Assembly (NCBI GenBank): GCA_905372875.1
Contig: CAJPQU010000070.1
Coordinates: 1 to 10,037, forward strand
Origin: an uncultured Schwartzia sp.
Lineage (GTDB): Bacteria; Bacillota; Negativicutes; Selenomonadales; Selenomonadaceae
Direction: 5' to 3'
DNA length: 10,037 nucleotides
Position 1 is the first letter of the stretch, and every line of letters begins with the position of its first letter. This document shows positions 1-6,722 of this stretch, piece by piece. The translations under genes were made by a program, and so were the position numbers. The notes under the pieces are model-generated. The model was not told the origin of the DNA, did not search any database, and saw nothing but the letters and a program-made list of their open reading frames with translations.

Positions 1-950
1 GGGGGATTTCTGATCAGCTGACCTACACGGCAGGGCCGCACACCTTGGTGGCGGGGATTGATTATTACAAAGATAAGATGAAAAAGTATCAGGACAGATA
101 CACGCCCAGTATGACGGGCGAGGTTTCCAACAAAGCCTTCTTCCTGCAGGATACCATGAAATTCGGGGCGCTTTCCGTAACGCCGGGGGTGCGATTTTCC
201 CATCATTCGGAATACGGCGCGAATACTTCTCTCAGTGGCGTCGTTGCTTACGATATCAATGACCGAGCCAATGTGTACGTTTCCTATAAAGAATTCTTCC
301 GGGCGCCGTACCTCTATGAGCTTTACAATCCTTTCTACGGAAGTGAGAAGTTAGAGCCGGAAAAGGGGCATACGATCGAACTGGGCGGCAACGTGCGCCT
401 CGACGACAAGACAACGGTGTCGGCGCACGTCTTTAGGACGATGTCTGATAATCTGATCGGGTTCAACAACATAACATGGAAGTATTACAATGCGGGGGAC
501 GAGCGCATCACGGGATTTGATTTCCAGGTGGCGCGGCAGCTGGCGAAGGAATGGAACGTGACGGCGGCCTATACGCATCTTCACATTCCGTCCAAAGTTT
601 CGACGAAAAACTCGAATCGCGACGGCTACCTCCCTCGGGGCGTTTTAGACTTAGGGATCCATTATGACGCGGCGAAGTTCAATGCCAACCTCAGCGTCAA
701 GGGCGTTTTGGGGCGCCCCGGTCGCTTGGTGAATGAGCCTTTTGTGGCGGACTCCTATAAGAGCTACTGGATCTGCAATTTAGGGGTTAATTATCGGCCG
801 GTGGAAGGCATGAACGTGTTTTTGCGCTTAAATAACCTGTTCAATCGGATGTATACGGACATGTGCTACGATATGCGCAATCCAGGCGGGGACGGCTGGT
901 ATTCGCAGCCGGGACGCAACTTCCTTATGGGTGTGGAGTATACGTTCTAA
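1..950 (+). CDS. TonB-dependent outer-membrane receptor, C-terminal part (5' end outside window)
   Basis: The frame is open from base 3 to the TAA at 948-950, giving about 315 residues with no start in the window. The TTG at 45 that could be read as a start lies inside the coding region. The sequence is a TonB receptor beta-barrel: alternating aromatic/polar strands, the motif FFRAPYLYELYNP followed by SEKLEPEKG (equivalent of the FRAP...NPxLxPE block of haem, cobalamin and siderophore receptors), a late RLNNLFNRMYTD segment, and a final strand GVEYTF ending in Phe, the outer-membrane insertion signal. It would transport a chelate into the periplasm using TonB energy. The plug and TonB box are outside the window. 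There is no His between the FRAP and NPxL-equivalent motifs, unlike classical haem receptors, so the ligand is undetermined. A terminator follows directly. Family assignment is secure; substrate is not. Confidence 0.93.
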   Translation, partial: GISDQLTYTAGPHTLVAGIDYYKDKMKKYQDRYTPSMTGEVSNKAFFLQDTMKFGALSVTPGVRFSHHSEYGANTSLSGVVAYDINDRANVYVSYKEFFRAPYLYELYNPFYGSEKLEPEKGHTIELGGNVRLDDKTTVSAHVFRTMSDNLIGFNNITWKYYNAGDERITGFDFQVARQLAKEWNVTAAYTHLHIPSKVSTKNSNRDGYLPRGVLDLGIHYDAAKFNANLSVKGVLGRPGRLVNEPFVADSYKSYWICNLGVNYRPVEGMNVFLRLNNLFNRMYTDMCYDMRNPGGDGWYSQPGRNFLMGVEYTF

Positions 951-966
951 GACAGAAGAGAAGGGC

Positions 967-999
967 GCGGCGTCGCTTATTTTGCGGCGCCGCATTTTT
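967..999 (+). terminator. Rho-independent terminator after the first TonB receptor
   Basis: Bases 967-976 (GCGGCGTCGC) pair with 984-993 (GCGGCGCCGC) as a 10-bp GC-rich stem containing one G-U pair, with a 7-base loop TTATTTT, followed by ATTTTT at 994-999. It lies 16 bases after the receptor stop and ends 21 bases before the next start codon. Nothing resembling a promoter fits between, so it probably acts as a partial terminator that lowers expression of the downstream enzymes relative to the receptor. Confidence 0.85.
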
Positions 1000-1004
1000 G
1001 TAAC

Positions 1005-1011
1005 GAGGAGG
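1005..1011 (+). promoter_or_regulatory. Ribosome binding site fixing the hydrolase start
   Basis: GAGGAGG lies 9 bases before the GTG at 1021. It picks this GTG over upstream in-frame starts such as 931, which would place the terminator hairpin inside the coding sequence and add an arginine-rich N-terminus not typical of the family. Confidence 0.75.
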
Positions 1012-1020
1012 CGGTGCGCG

Positions 1021-1797
1021 GTGCGCTTGGCATTTTTGCATTTTGATCTGTGCGGCGGTCCTTGGGAAAAGAATCGCGACAATTTGCTGCGGGGGATTGG
1101 CGCGGCGGCGGCGCAGGGGGCAGATTGGGTGCTGACGCCGGAGATGGCCCTTCAGGGCTATCACATGGCGACGGGGGGCGCACCTTATACCTTAGCGGCG
1201 GATGACAGCGAAGCATTGCGTCCCTTTCGGCAGGCGGCGCGGGATTATGGCGTTGTGATCTTTTTCAGCTGCGGTAGTACAGAGAAGGACATCCCACACA
1301 ATAGCTGCCTGATCATCGATCGCGCCGGGGACATCATCGGCCGTCACCATAAAATCAAAGTGTTAGCGTGGCCGACCGAAAATTGGGCGGTCGCCGGCGA
1401 TACGGCGGAAAACCTTCGACCTGTTACCGTAGACGGCGTAAAAACAGGGCTTTTGATATGTGCTGATGCCTATTTCGACGAATATGGGGCGGGTTTGGGA
1501 AAACATGAGCCAGATTTGGTGGTCTTGCCCGTGGCTTGGCCGCCCCACGGCTGCGGGGGGCCGCCGGAAAACGCTTGGCGGCGCTGTTCCATCGCGACGA
1601 GGGCGCCGGTGGCGGTTGCGAACCAGACGGGTAATAGCGGCATGGACTGCCGGGAAGCGGAGAGCGCCATCGTGTCTGGAACGGATGTCGTTTGCACTTA
1701 CGCCGGTCCCGAAGCCGTTCTCTTTTACGATTATACGGTTGACAGCCCTTTGCCGGAAAAGTTTGTTGTCTGTCCGTGGGAAGGGGAAATAAAATGA
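1021..1797 (+). CDS. Carbon-nitrogen hydrolase (nitrilase superfamily)
   Basis: The product has 258 residues from a GTG start, the normal size of a single-domain nitrilase-superfamily amidase. The family's Glu-Lys-Cys catalytic triad is visible: Glu41 in TPEMALQGY, Lys111 in GRHHKIKVL, and the nucleophile Cys147 in GLLICADAYFDE. The N-terminus MRLAFLHFDLC is the first core beta strand. The family cleaves non-peptide C-N bonds (amides, carbamoyl compounds, more rarely nitriles) through a thioester intermediate, usually in the cytoplasm; no signal peptide is present. The stop overlaps the start of the binding lipoprotein (ATGA, 1794-1797), so it is translationally coupled to a transport/chelatase operon. 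The substrate is unknown. Inference from context: an amide on an imported tetrapyrrole, cobamide or metallophore. It could also be a general omega-amidase that happens to be in the operon. The fold and triad are clear; the role is a guess. Confidence 0.88.
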   Translation: MRLAFLHFDLCGGPWEKNRDNLLRGIGAAAAQGADWVLTPEMALQGYHMATGGAPYTLAADDSEALRPFRQAARDYGVVIFFSCGSTEKDIPHNSCLIIDRAGDIIGRHHKIKVLAWPTENWAVAGDTAENLRPVTVDGVKTGLLICADAYFDEYGAGLGKHEPDLVVLPVAWPPHGCGGPPENAWRRCSIATRAPVAVANQTGNSGMDCREAESAIVSGTDVVCTYAGPEAVLFYDYTVDSPLPEKFVVCPWEGEIK

Positions 1798-2750
1798 AAC
1801 GGGTTTGGATATGGCTGCTCACAGCGGTACTTTGTTTCTTTTGCCTCGGGTGCGGACAGCCTAAAGAAAGCGGTGGGGGAAGCGCATCGCGCACGATTAC
1901 CGATGCAGGGGGAAACGAGGTTACGTTGTCTGCAAAACCACAGCGGATCGTTTCCATGACATTGGGAACGGACGAACTGCTCATGGATTTAGTGTCCTCG
2001 GAGCGCATCGCGGCGCTGACATATCTTTCTGATGACAGTGGGATATCCCACATCAGCGAGCGGAGCGGTGCGGTGGAACATAAAATACGGGGAACAAGCG
2101 CCGAGGCGATCTTGGCGCTGCACCCGGATTTGATCCTGATCGGCGACTGGTGGAAGTTAGAGTTTTTGTCTACATTCCGAGATATGGGGATTCCGGTGTA
2201 CGTTTATAGAACGCCGTACACGGTGGAGGACGTGGAGAAGATGATCGTTGAGGTCGCCGGAGTCGTGGGGGAGGAGGAGCGCGGTCAAGCGTTAAGAGAA
2301 GAATATCATCGCCGCATTGAAAAGGTTCAGCACAGGGCAGAGCGAGAGAAGCAGCGCTCCGCGCTGGCTATTGCTGGTGCCGGCGGAACAGCTTACGGTA
2401 CGAAGGGCTCTCTGTATGATGATATGTGCCGCTACGCCGGTGTCTATAACGTTCTGCGGGACATCACGGTCAACGGCAATACAAGGGTTTCCAAGGAGAT
2501 TATTATTGAGAAAAATCCCGATGTCATTCTTGTCCCGGCTTGGACAACGGCGGGCATGGAGGACGTGCCGAGCCGGGAGGAACTTTTAGCCGATCCGGCG
2601 CTGACGGCAGTAAAGGCGATACAAGAGGGGCGGATCGTGTCGGTTTCTGGGCGAACCTTATACTGCGTCTCTCACTATGTGGCGGATGGCATTGAAGAGT
2701 TAGCCGTTGCGGTTTATCCGGAAGCCTTTTCGCGGGAGGGGACATCATGA
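1794..2750 (+). CDS. ABC transporter substrate-binding lipoprotein, BtuF/FepB-type (first copy)
   Basis: The product has 318 residues. The start at 1794 is chosen because AAGGGG (1781-1786) lies 7 bases upstream and a lipoprotein signal follows at once: MKRVW, a hydrophobic stretch, then CLGC with Cys20 as the probable lipidated residue (slightly atypical lipobox). The mature part has the class III metal-chelate binding protein pattern: TITDAGGNEVTL then KPQRIVSM in lobe 1, HPDLILIG, a long helical linker around residues 145-185 rich in Glu/Arg, and KNPDVILVP in lobe 2. Such proteins bind haem, corrinoids, ferric siderophores or molybdate-like anions and deliver them to a BtuCD/FepDG-type ABC importer. 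No permease or ATPase gene is in the window. Both ends overlap neighbours by ATGA, tying it to the hydrolase upstream and the chelatase downstream. Ligand cannot be read from sequence. Confidence 0.9.
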   Translation: MKRVWIWLLTAVLCFFCLGCGQPKESGGGSASRTITDAGGNEVTLSAKPQRIVSMTLGTDELLMDLVSSERIAALTYLSDDSGISHISERSGAVEHKIRGTSAEAILALHPDLILIGDWWKLEFLSTFRDMGIPVYVYRTPYTVEDVEKMIVEVAGVVGEEERGQALREEYHRRIEKVQHRAEREKQRSALAIAGAGGTAYGTKGSLYDDMCRYAGVYNVLRDITVNGNTRVSKEIIIEKNPDVILVPAWTTAGMEDVPSREELLADPALTAVKAIQEGRIVSVSGRTLYCVSHYVADGIEELAVAVYPEAFSREGTS

Positions 2751-5700
2751 AGAAGATCTTGTTTGTGACGAATATGGAACTTCCTCGGACGGGGATGGAG
2801 GTTGCAACGGCAAAGATTAAAGAGGACATCCCCGGGTTTGATTTTTTTGATGTGGTGCAGACCGACGACAGTGAGAATTGGGGGCGTTTTGGGAAAAACG
2901 GCTTGAGGGGACGCCGTTCGTTTTCGTGGCCTGGATGGGAACAGGGCTTTCGTGTGATTTTTTGCGGAAAATGGCGGATTTTTTGGTGCGCGGACGGCGC
3001 CGTTACCTTTTCCACATCGCCGATCCCGGCGACGATAAATTAGACGGCGGGCTCGGGGAGGAAGAGATTCGTACCATAAAGGCCTACTATACCGAGGGTG
3101 GGCTGGTGAACTATGAAAATCTTTGCCGGTGGCTGGCGGATCACTTCGGTTTGATGAAAGTCTCGTGGCGGCCGCCGGAGCCGCTTCCTTGGCAGGGGAT
3201 ATATCACCCCGACGCAGAGGAAATCTATACTTCCCCGGCCGCTTACGCGGCGCGGTTTTTAGCGGCGGGCAGACCGACGGTGGGGGTTCCCTTCTATCGA
3301 GAAGACTGGCTGTGGGGAAAACTTGATTATATTGACGCTATGATTCGGGGCATGGAGAACGCGGACTGCAACGTCATCGCGATCTTTACCAGCGCCCGCG
3401 CCGACGGACAAAGCGGGGCAAAGTCGCTGGCACAGTCCATGGAAGCGCTATTCTTTGACGAAGGCCGCCGCCTCATCGACGTGCTGGTCAATTCCTTCGT
3501 GTTTTCTCTGACCTCGACCGGTGCTTTGACCCTGCGCGATCTCCTGCGGTTAGATGTTCCTGTTTTGCAGGTCTACAATCTTTACATGGATAAAGCGTGG
3601 TGGGAAAAGAGCACGGTGGGGCTTACGAATAACGAGGTGGGCTATGCTGTAGCCATGCCGGAATTTGACGGGATCCTCCATTCCGTGCCCACCTCGACAA
3701 ACGAAGCGGCCGAGGATGGGACGCACTATCGCCGGCCGTTGCCCGAGCGGATCGATATGCTGGTGCGCAAGGCGAAGAAATGGGCGGCGCTGCGCGGCAA
3801 AGAGAACCGGGATAAAAAGGTGGCGATCGTCTTTCACAATTACCCGCCGACGAATTCCAATATCGGCAGCGCCGCTTCCTTAGATGCCATCGAGAGCGTC
3901 CGGCTCCTCTTGGAAGAAATGAAAAAGGCGGGCTATCGGGTGGATCGCCTGCCCAAGGACAGCCAAAGTTTCATGGAGGATATGACGTCCCATGCGACGA
4001 ACGACCGCCGCTTCATTTCTGAAGTGCTGCTGCAAGACGCGGATGGGAAACTCCATGAAACCGACTATGCCAAGTTTTTCGCTTCTCTGCCGCTTCGGGT
4101 ACAAGAACAGCTGACGCGTGACTGGGGCGAAGCGCCGGGGGAGGTCTTTCGCTATCGGGACGCCCTCATCGTGCCGGGGATGATGAATGGCAACGTCTTT
4201 ATCACCGTACAGCCGCCTCGCGGCTTTGGCGAAGATCCGGCGAAGATCTACCACTCCCCGGATTGTGCGCCGACGCATCATTACTGCGGATTTTATCATT
4301 GGCTGCGCGATGTATGGCAGGCGGATGTGATGATGCACGTCGGCACCCACGGCAATTTGGAATGGCTGCCGGGGAAGGGAAACGCCATGTCCAACGGCTG
4401 CTACCCGGATATTTGTACCGGGGATATGCCGAATGTCTATCCGTACTGGATTACCTGCGTAGGCGAAGGGATACAGGCGAAGCGGCGCAGCGCGGCCTGT
4501 CTGATCAGCTATCTGTCAGCGCCCATGAGTACCGCCGGATCATACGAGGAACTGGCGGAGTTGGAACAGCTTTTGGAGGATTACTGTCACTTCCAAAGCG
4601 ACGACAGTCAGGCGGGGTATTTAGAAAATTTACGCACTATGATTCGGCAGAAGGCGGCGGCGTGCCATTTGGAAGAGGACGTGCCGGAGAGTAATGCGGC
4701 GGATTTCGACGATTATGTGGGGAAGCTCCATGTTTTCATCACGGATATCAAGAATATGCAGATGACGGTCGGGCTTCATGTGTTGGGCGTTCCTCCGGCA
4801 GGGGAACAGCTCACCGAATACATGATGGCTTTGACGAAGGTGGATAACGGGAATGTTCCCTCGCTCTTAAAAACCTTGGCCGAGCTTCGCGGCTTTGACT
4901 ATTACGAGCTTTTGGAGAACAGCGCCGCCATGCTCCCCGACGGCAGCATGACGTACGGGATGCTGCTGGATGAGATCCGAGGCGAGGCTTGGGAAGCGAT
5001 TGCCTTTTTGCAAAAGTACGATTTCGACGCGGCGCGTGTCCCCGAAGTGCTGAAGCTTCCTTGGGCGACCATCATCACGGCAGAGCAGCGGGAGAAACTG
5101 ATCGCCGTTCTCCGCTATGTATGCGAACACATCGCGCCCAGCCTTCTGCGTACGACAGAGGAGCGGGAAAATTCGCTGTGCGCCTTCGCTGGCCGCTACA
5201 TTGAGCCGAGCGCTTCCGGCGCACCCACCAGCGGCGGTGCAGATCTTCTTCCCACGGGGCGAAATTTTTACAGCGTCGATCCGCGCACGCTCCCCACGAA
5301 GGCAGCTTGGGCGATCGGGAAGGGCATGGGGGACGACGTCATTCTTCGCTTCGTGCAGGAAGAGGGGCGGTATCCGGAAAGCGTGGGCATCATCCTCTGG
5401 GCGACGAGCAATCTTCGCAATCGTGGCCAGTGCGTCGCGGAATTTCTCTGGCTCATGGGGCTGCGGCCGGTGTGGCAGGCAGGGAGCCTTCGGGTCGTGG
5501 ACTTAGAGATCATTCCGCTTTCGGAATTAAAACGGCCGCGGGTCGATGTCACGGGACGCATCAGCGGCCTTTTCCGCGACAGTATGCCCGGCGCCGTCAC
5601 TTGGCTGGACGATGCCGTGCAGCGGGTGGCGGCTCTCGATGAGCCGTTGGAGATGAATTTCGTTCGTAAGCATGTATTGACCGAGGCGGGAGAATTAGAA

Positions 5701-6468
5701 GCGGCGGGATTAGATGAGAAAACCGCATGGCGGCAGGCGTCGTTTCGCATTTTTGGCGATCCTCCGGGGGCGCATGGCGCGGGCATTGGCAGTGCGCTGG
5801 AAGCGAAAAATTGGGAAACCATCGAGGATTTAGCTGCCGTCTATACGCGCTGGGGTGCACACGCTTACGGGGCGGGGGCGGAGGGGACGTACCTTCCCGA
5901 GCGGTTTCAGGCGCGGATAAAAGAGATCGACGTGACGGTGCAGAACGTGGATCATCGTGAATCGTCCATGCTGTCTGGGGACGACTACAATAATTACCGC
6001 GGCGGTTTGGTGGCGGCGGTGCGAGCCTACAAGGGCAGTATGCCCAAAAATTACGTCAGCGACAGTTCTGATCGTGCCAAGGTGCAGCTGCGAACCTTAA
6101 AGGAGGAGCTGAAGCGTTGGTATCGGGGGGAGGCGATCAATCCGAAATATATCGCGGGGATGATGAAGCATGGCTATGCCGGCGCCGGAGAGTTGGCGAC
6201 TTACGCCGCAGTGAGTTTCCAGTGGGACGCGACCAGCGACGTCATGGAGGACTGGATGTATGAAACCTATGCCGAGAAGTACGCCCTCGATCCCAAAGTG
6301 CAGGATTGGATGCGAAAGGTAAATCCGTGGGCGCTCCACCGCATTGCCGATGTTCTTTTGGAAGCGGAGAAACGCGGGCTGTGGAACGCGAAGGAGGAGA
6401 CGAAGAAAGCGCTGGAAAGGCTATTTTTGGATATTGAGGGAGATCTGGAAGCGGCTGCTGATCGCTGA
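2747..6468 (+). CDS. CobN/BchH-type chelatase large subunit, interrupted by a -1 frame change near its N-terminus
   Basis: Reading starts at ATG 2747, with GGGAGGGG at 2734-2741 as ribosome site and overlap with the lipoprotein stop. It runs in one frame for about 46 codons (MKKILFVTNMELPRTG...DSENWG), then continues in the -1 frame (AFWEKRLEGTPFVF...) to the TGA at 6466-6468. Joined, it gives about 1,240 residues, normal for CobN-like proteins. Recognisable CobN signatures are HVGTHGNLEWLPGKG with PNVYPYW and GEGIQAKRR (from residue ~531), NFVRKHVL (~971), IFGDPPGAHGAGI, and near the C-terminus RTLKEELKRWYRG and WDATSDVMEDWMYE. Relatives insert Co(II) into hydrogenobyrinate diamide (CobN), Mg(II) into protoporphyrin (BchH), or act in haem use as HmuS of haem-uptake operons. 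No ATPase partner (CobS/CobT or ChlI/ChlD type) is in the window. Linkage to TonB receptors and binding proteins favours a scavenging role (HmuS-like) over de novo synthesis, by inference. If the frame break is real, only the fragment from about 2878 (TTG possible start) would be made. Confidence 0.85.
2876..2893 (+). other. Frame break in the chelatase gene at a five-G run
   Basis: The first frame (AAT TGG GGG CGT) must pass to the -1 frame (GCG TTT TGG GAA). The -1 frame is open only from 2875, after a TGA at 2872-2874, while the first frame ends at a stop at 3041-3043 after a stretch with no family resemblance. The simplest place is the G run 2880-2884. A sixth G, or one backward slip of the glycyl-tRNA on GGG, gives the smooth joint ENW-G-AFWEKRLEG. 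Possible causes are a homopolymer sequencing/assembly error, a true mutation, or translational slippage. No standard X-XXY-YYZ heptamer in the right phase is seen. Confidence 0.8.
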
Positions 6469-6550
6469 AATTATGCTATCATTCTAACTCTTAGCCAACA
6501 TGCTGGACTGCCCTCGTCTTGATGTACCGTCGCTTTCCCGCGCTGTCGCC

Positions 6551-6579
6551 TTGCCGATGCAGTATTATTACGTTATAAT
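6551..6579 (+). promoter_or_regulatory. Sigma-70/SigA-type promoter for the second receptor
   Basis: The -35 TTGCCG (6551-6556, four of six consensus bases) and a perfect -10 TATAAT (6574-6579) are separated by 17 bases. Transcription would begin near 6586, leaving a leader of about 137 bases before the receptor start at 6723. This supports the receptor and second lipoprotein being a separate transcription unit. Confidence 0.6.
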
Positions 6580-6586
6580 GTGAATA

Positions 6587-6641
6587 ATTGATAAATATAA
6601 AACATAATTTAGCATTGTATTATTTTTTGTTTGTTATCAAT
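6587..6641. promoter_or_regulatory. Candidate operator: inverted repeat ATTGATAA / TTATCAAT in AT-rich DNA
   Basis: ATTGATAA (6587-6594) and its exact reverse complement TTATCAAT (6634-6641) lie 39 bases apart, starting at the predicted transcription start. TGATAA/TTATCA are also the half-site words of Fur-family boxes, although no compact 19-bp Fur box is present. A palindrome TTGATCAA follows at 6656-6663. Control by a metal- or haem-sensing repressor is inferred from position and gene content only. Confidence 0.3.
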
Positions 6642-6702
6642 ATTCTCCCATACGATTGATCAAGCAGTATATCCTAGGCAGGCGACAAGGAAGCGCCATA
6701 CG

Positions 6703-6709
6703 AAGGAGG
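6703..6709 (+). promoter_or_regulatory. Ribosome binding site of the second receptor
   Basis: AAGGAGG is a near-perfect Shine-Dalgarno match. The spacing to the ATG at 6723 is 13 bases, longer than usual, but no closer start exists in that frame and the signal peptide begins at this Met. Confidence 0.7.
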
Positions 6710-6722
6710 GAAACGAATCAGA

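Larger units (their letters stand above)
6469..6722. other. Non-coding gap between the chelatase gene and the second receptor
   Basis: These 254 bases hold no credible gene. The left half (6469-6560) is of mixed composition, with no hairpin-plus-T-run terminator after the chelatase stop. The right half is strongly AT-rich (6565-6650) and carries a promoter, inverted repeats and a ribosome binding site. No recognisable riboswitch element, such as a cobalamin box, was found by eye. Confidence 0.6.

Noticed and set aside
931..1020. Upstream in-frame start extending the hydrolase by 30 residues
   Set aside because: It overlaps the receptor end and the terminator, and encodes an arginine-rich tail. 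The GTG at 1021 has a strong ribosome site and begins at the family's first beta strand.
1424..2053. Long open frame on the minus strand (209 codons)
   Set aside because: Fully antisense to the hydrolase and first lipoprotein, which have clear family motifs. Its Arg/Pro/Ser-rich translation is typical of a shadow frame in GC-rich DNA.
2872..3043. Canonical -1 programmed frameshift heptamer
   Set aside because: GGGAAAAAC and TTTTGGG look slippery, but neither is a standard X-XXY-YYZ in the first gene's reading phase. A shift at GGGAAAAAC would also leave a less family-like joint than the G run.
5268..5822. Minus-strand open frame of 184 codons
   Set aside because: Antisense to conserved parts of the chelatase gene, with low-complexity Ser/Pro/Arg composition and no recognisable motif.
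6469..6560. Terminator after the chelatase gene
   Set aside because: Only a short imperfect palindrome around CCAACATGCTGG is visible, with no following T run.
6500..6583. 27-codon open frame in the gap after the chelatase gene
   Set aside because: No ribosome binding site, and it spans the predicted -35 and -10 elements. Nothing supports translation.
6586..6722. Cobalamin riboswitch in the leader of the second receptor
   Set aside because: The leader is short for this class, AT-rich, and shows no B12-box-like sequence or GC-rich multi-stem core by eye.
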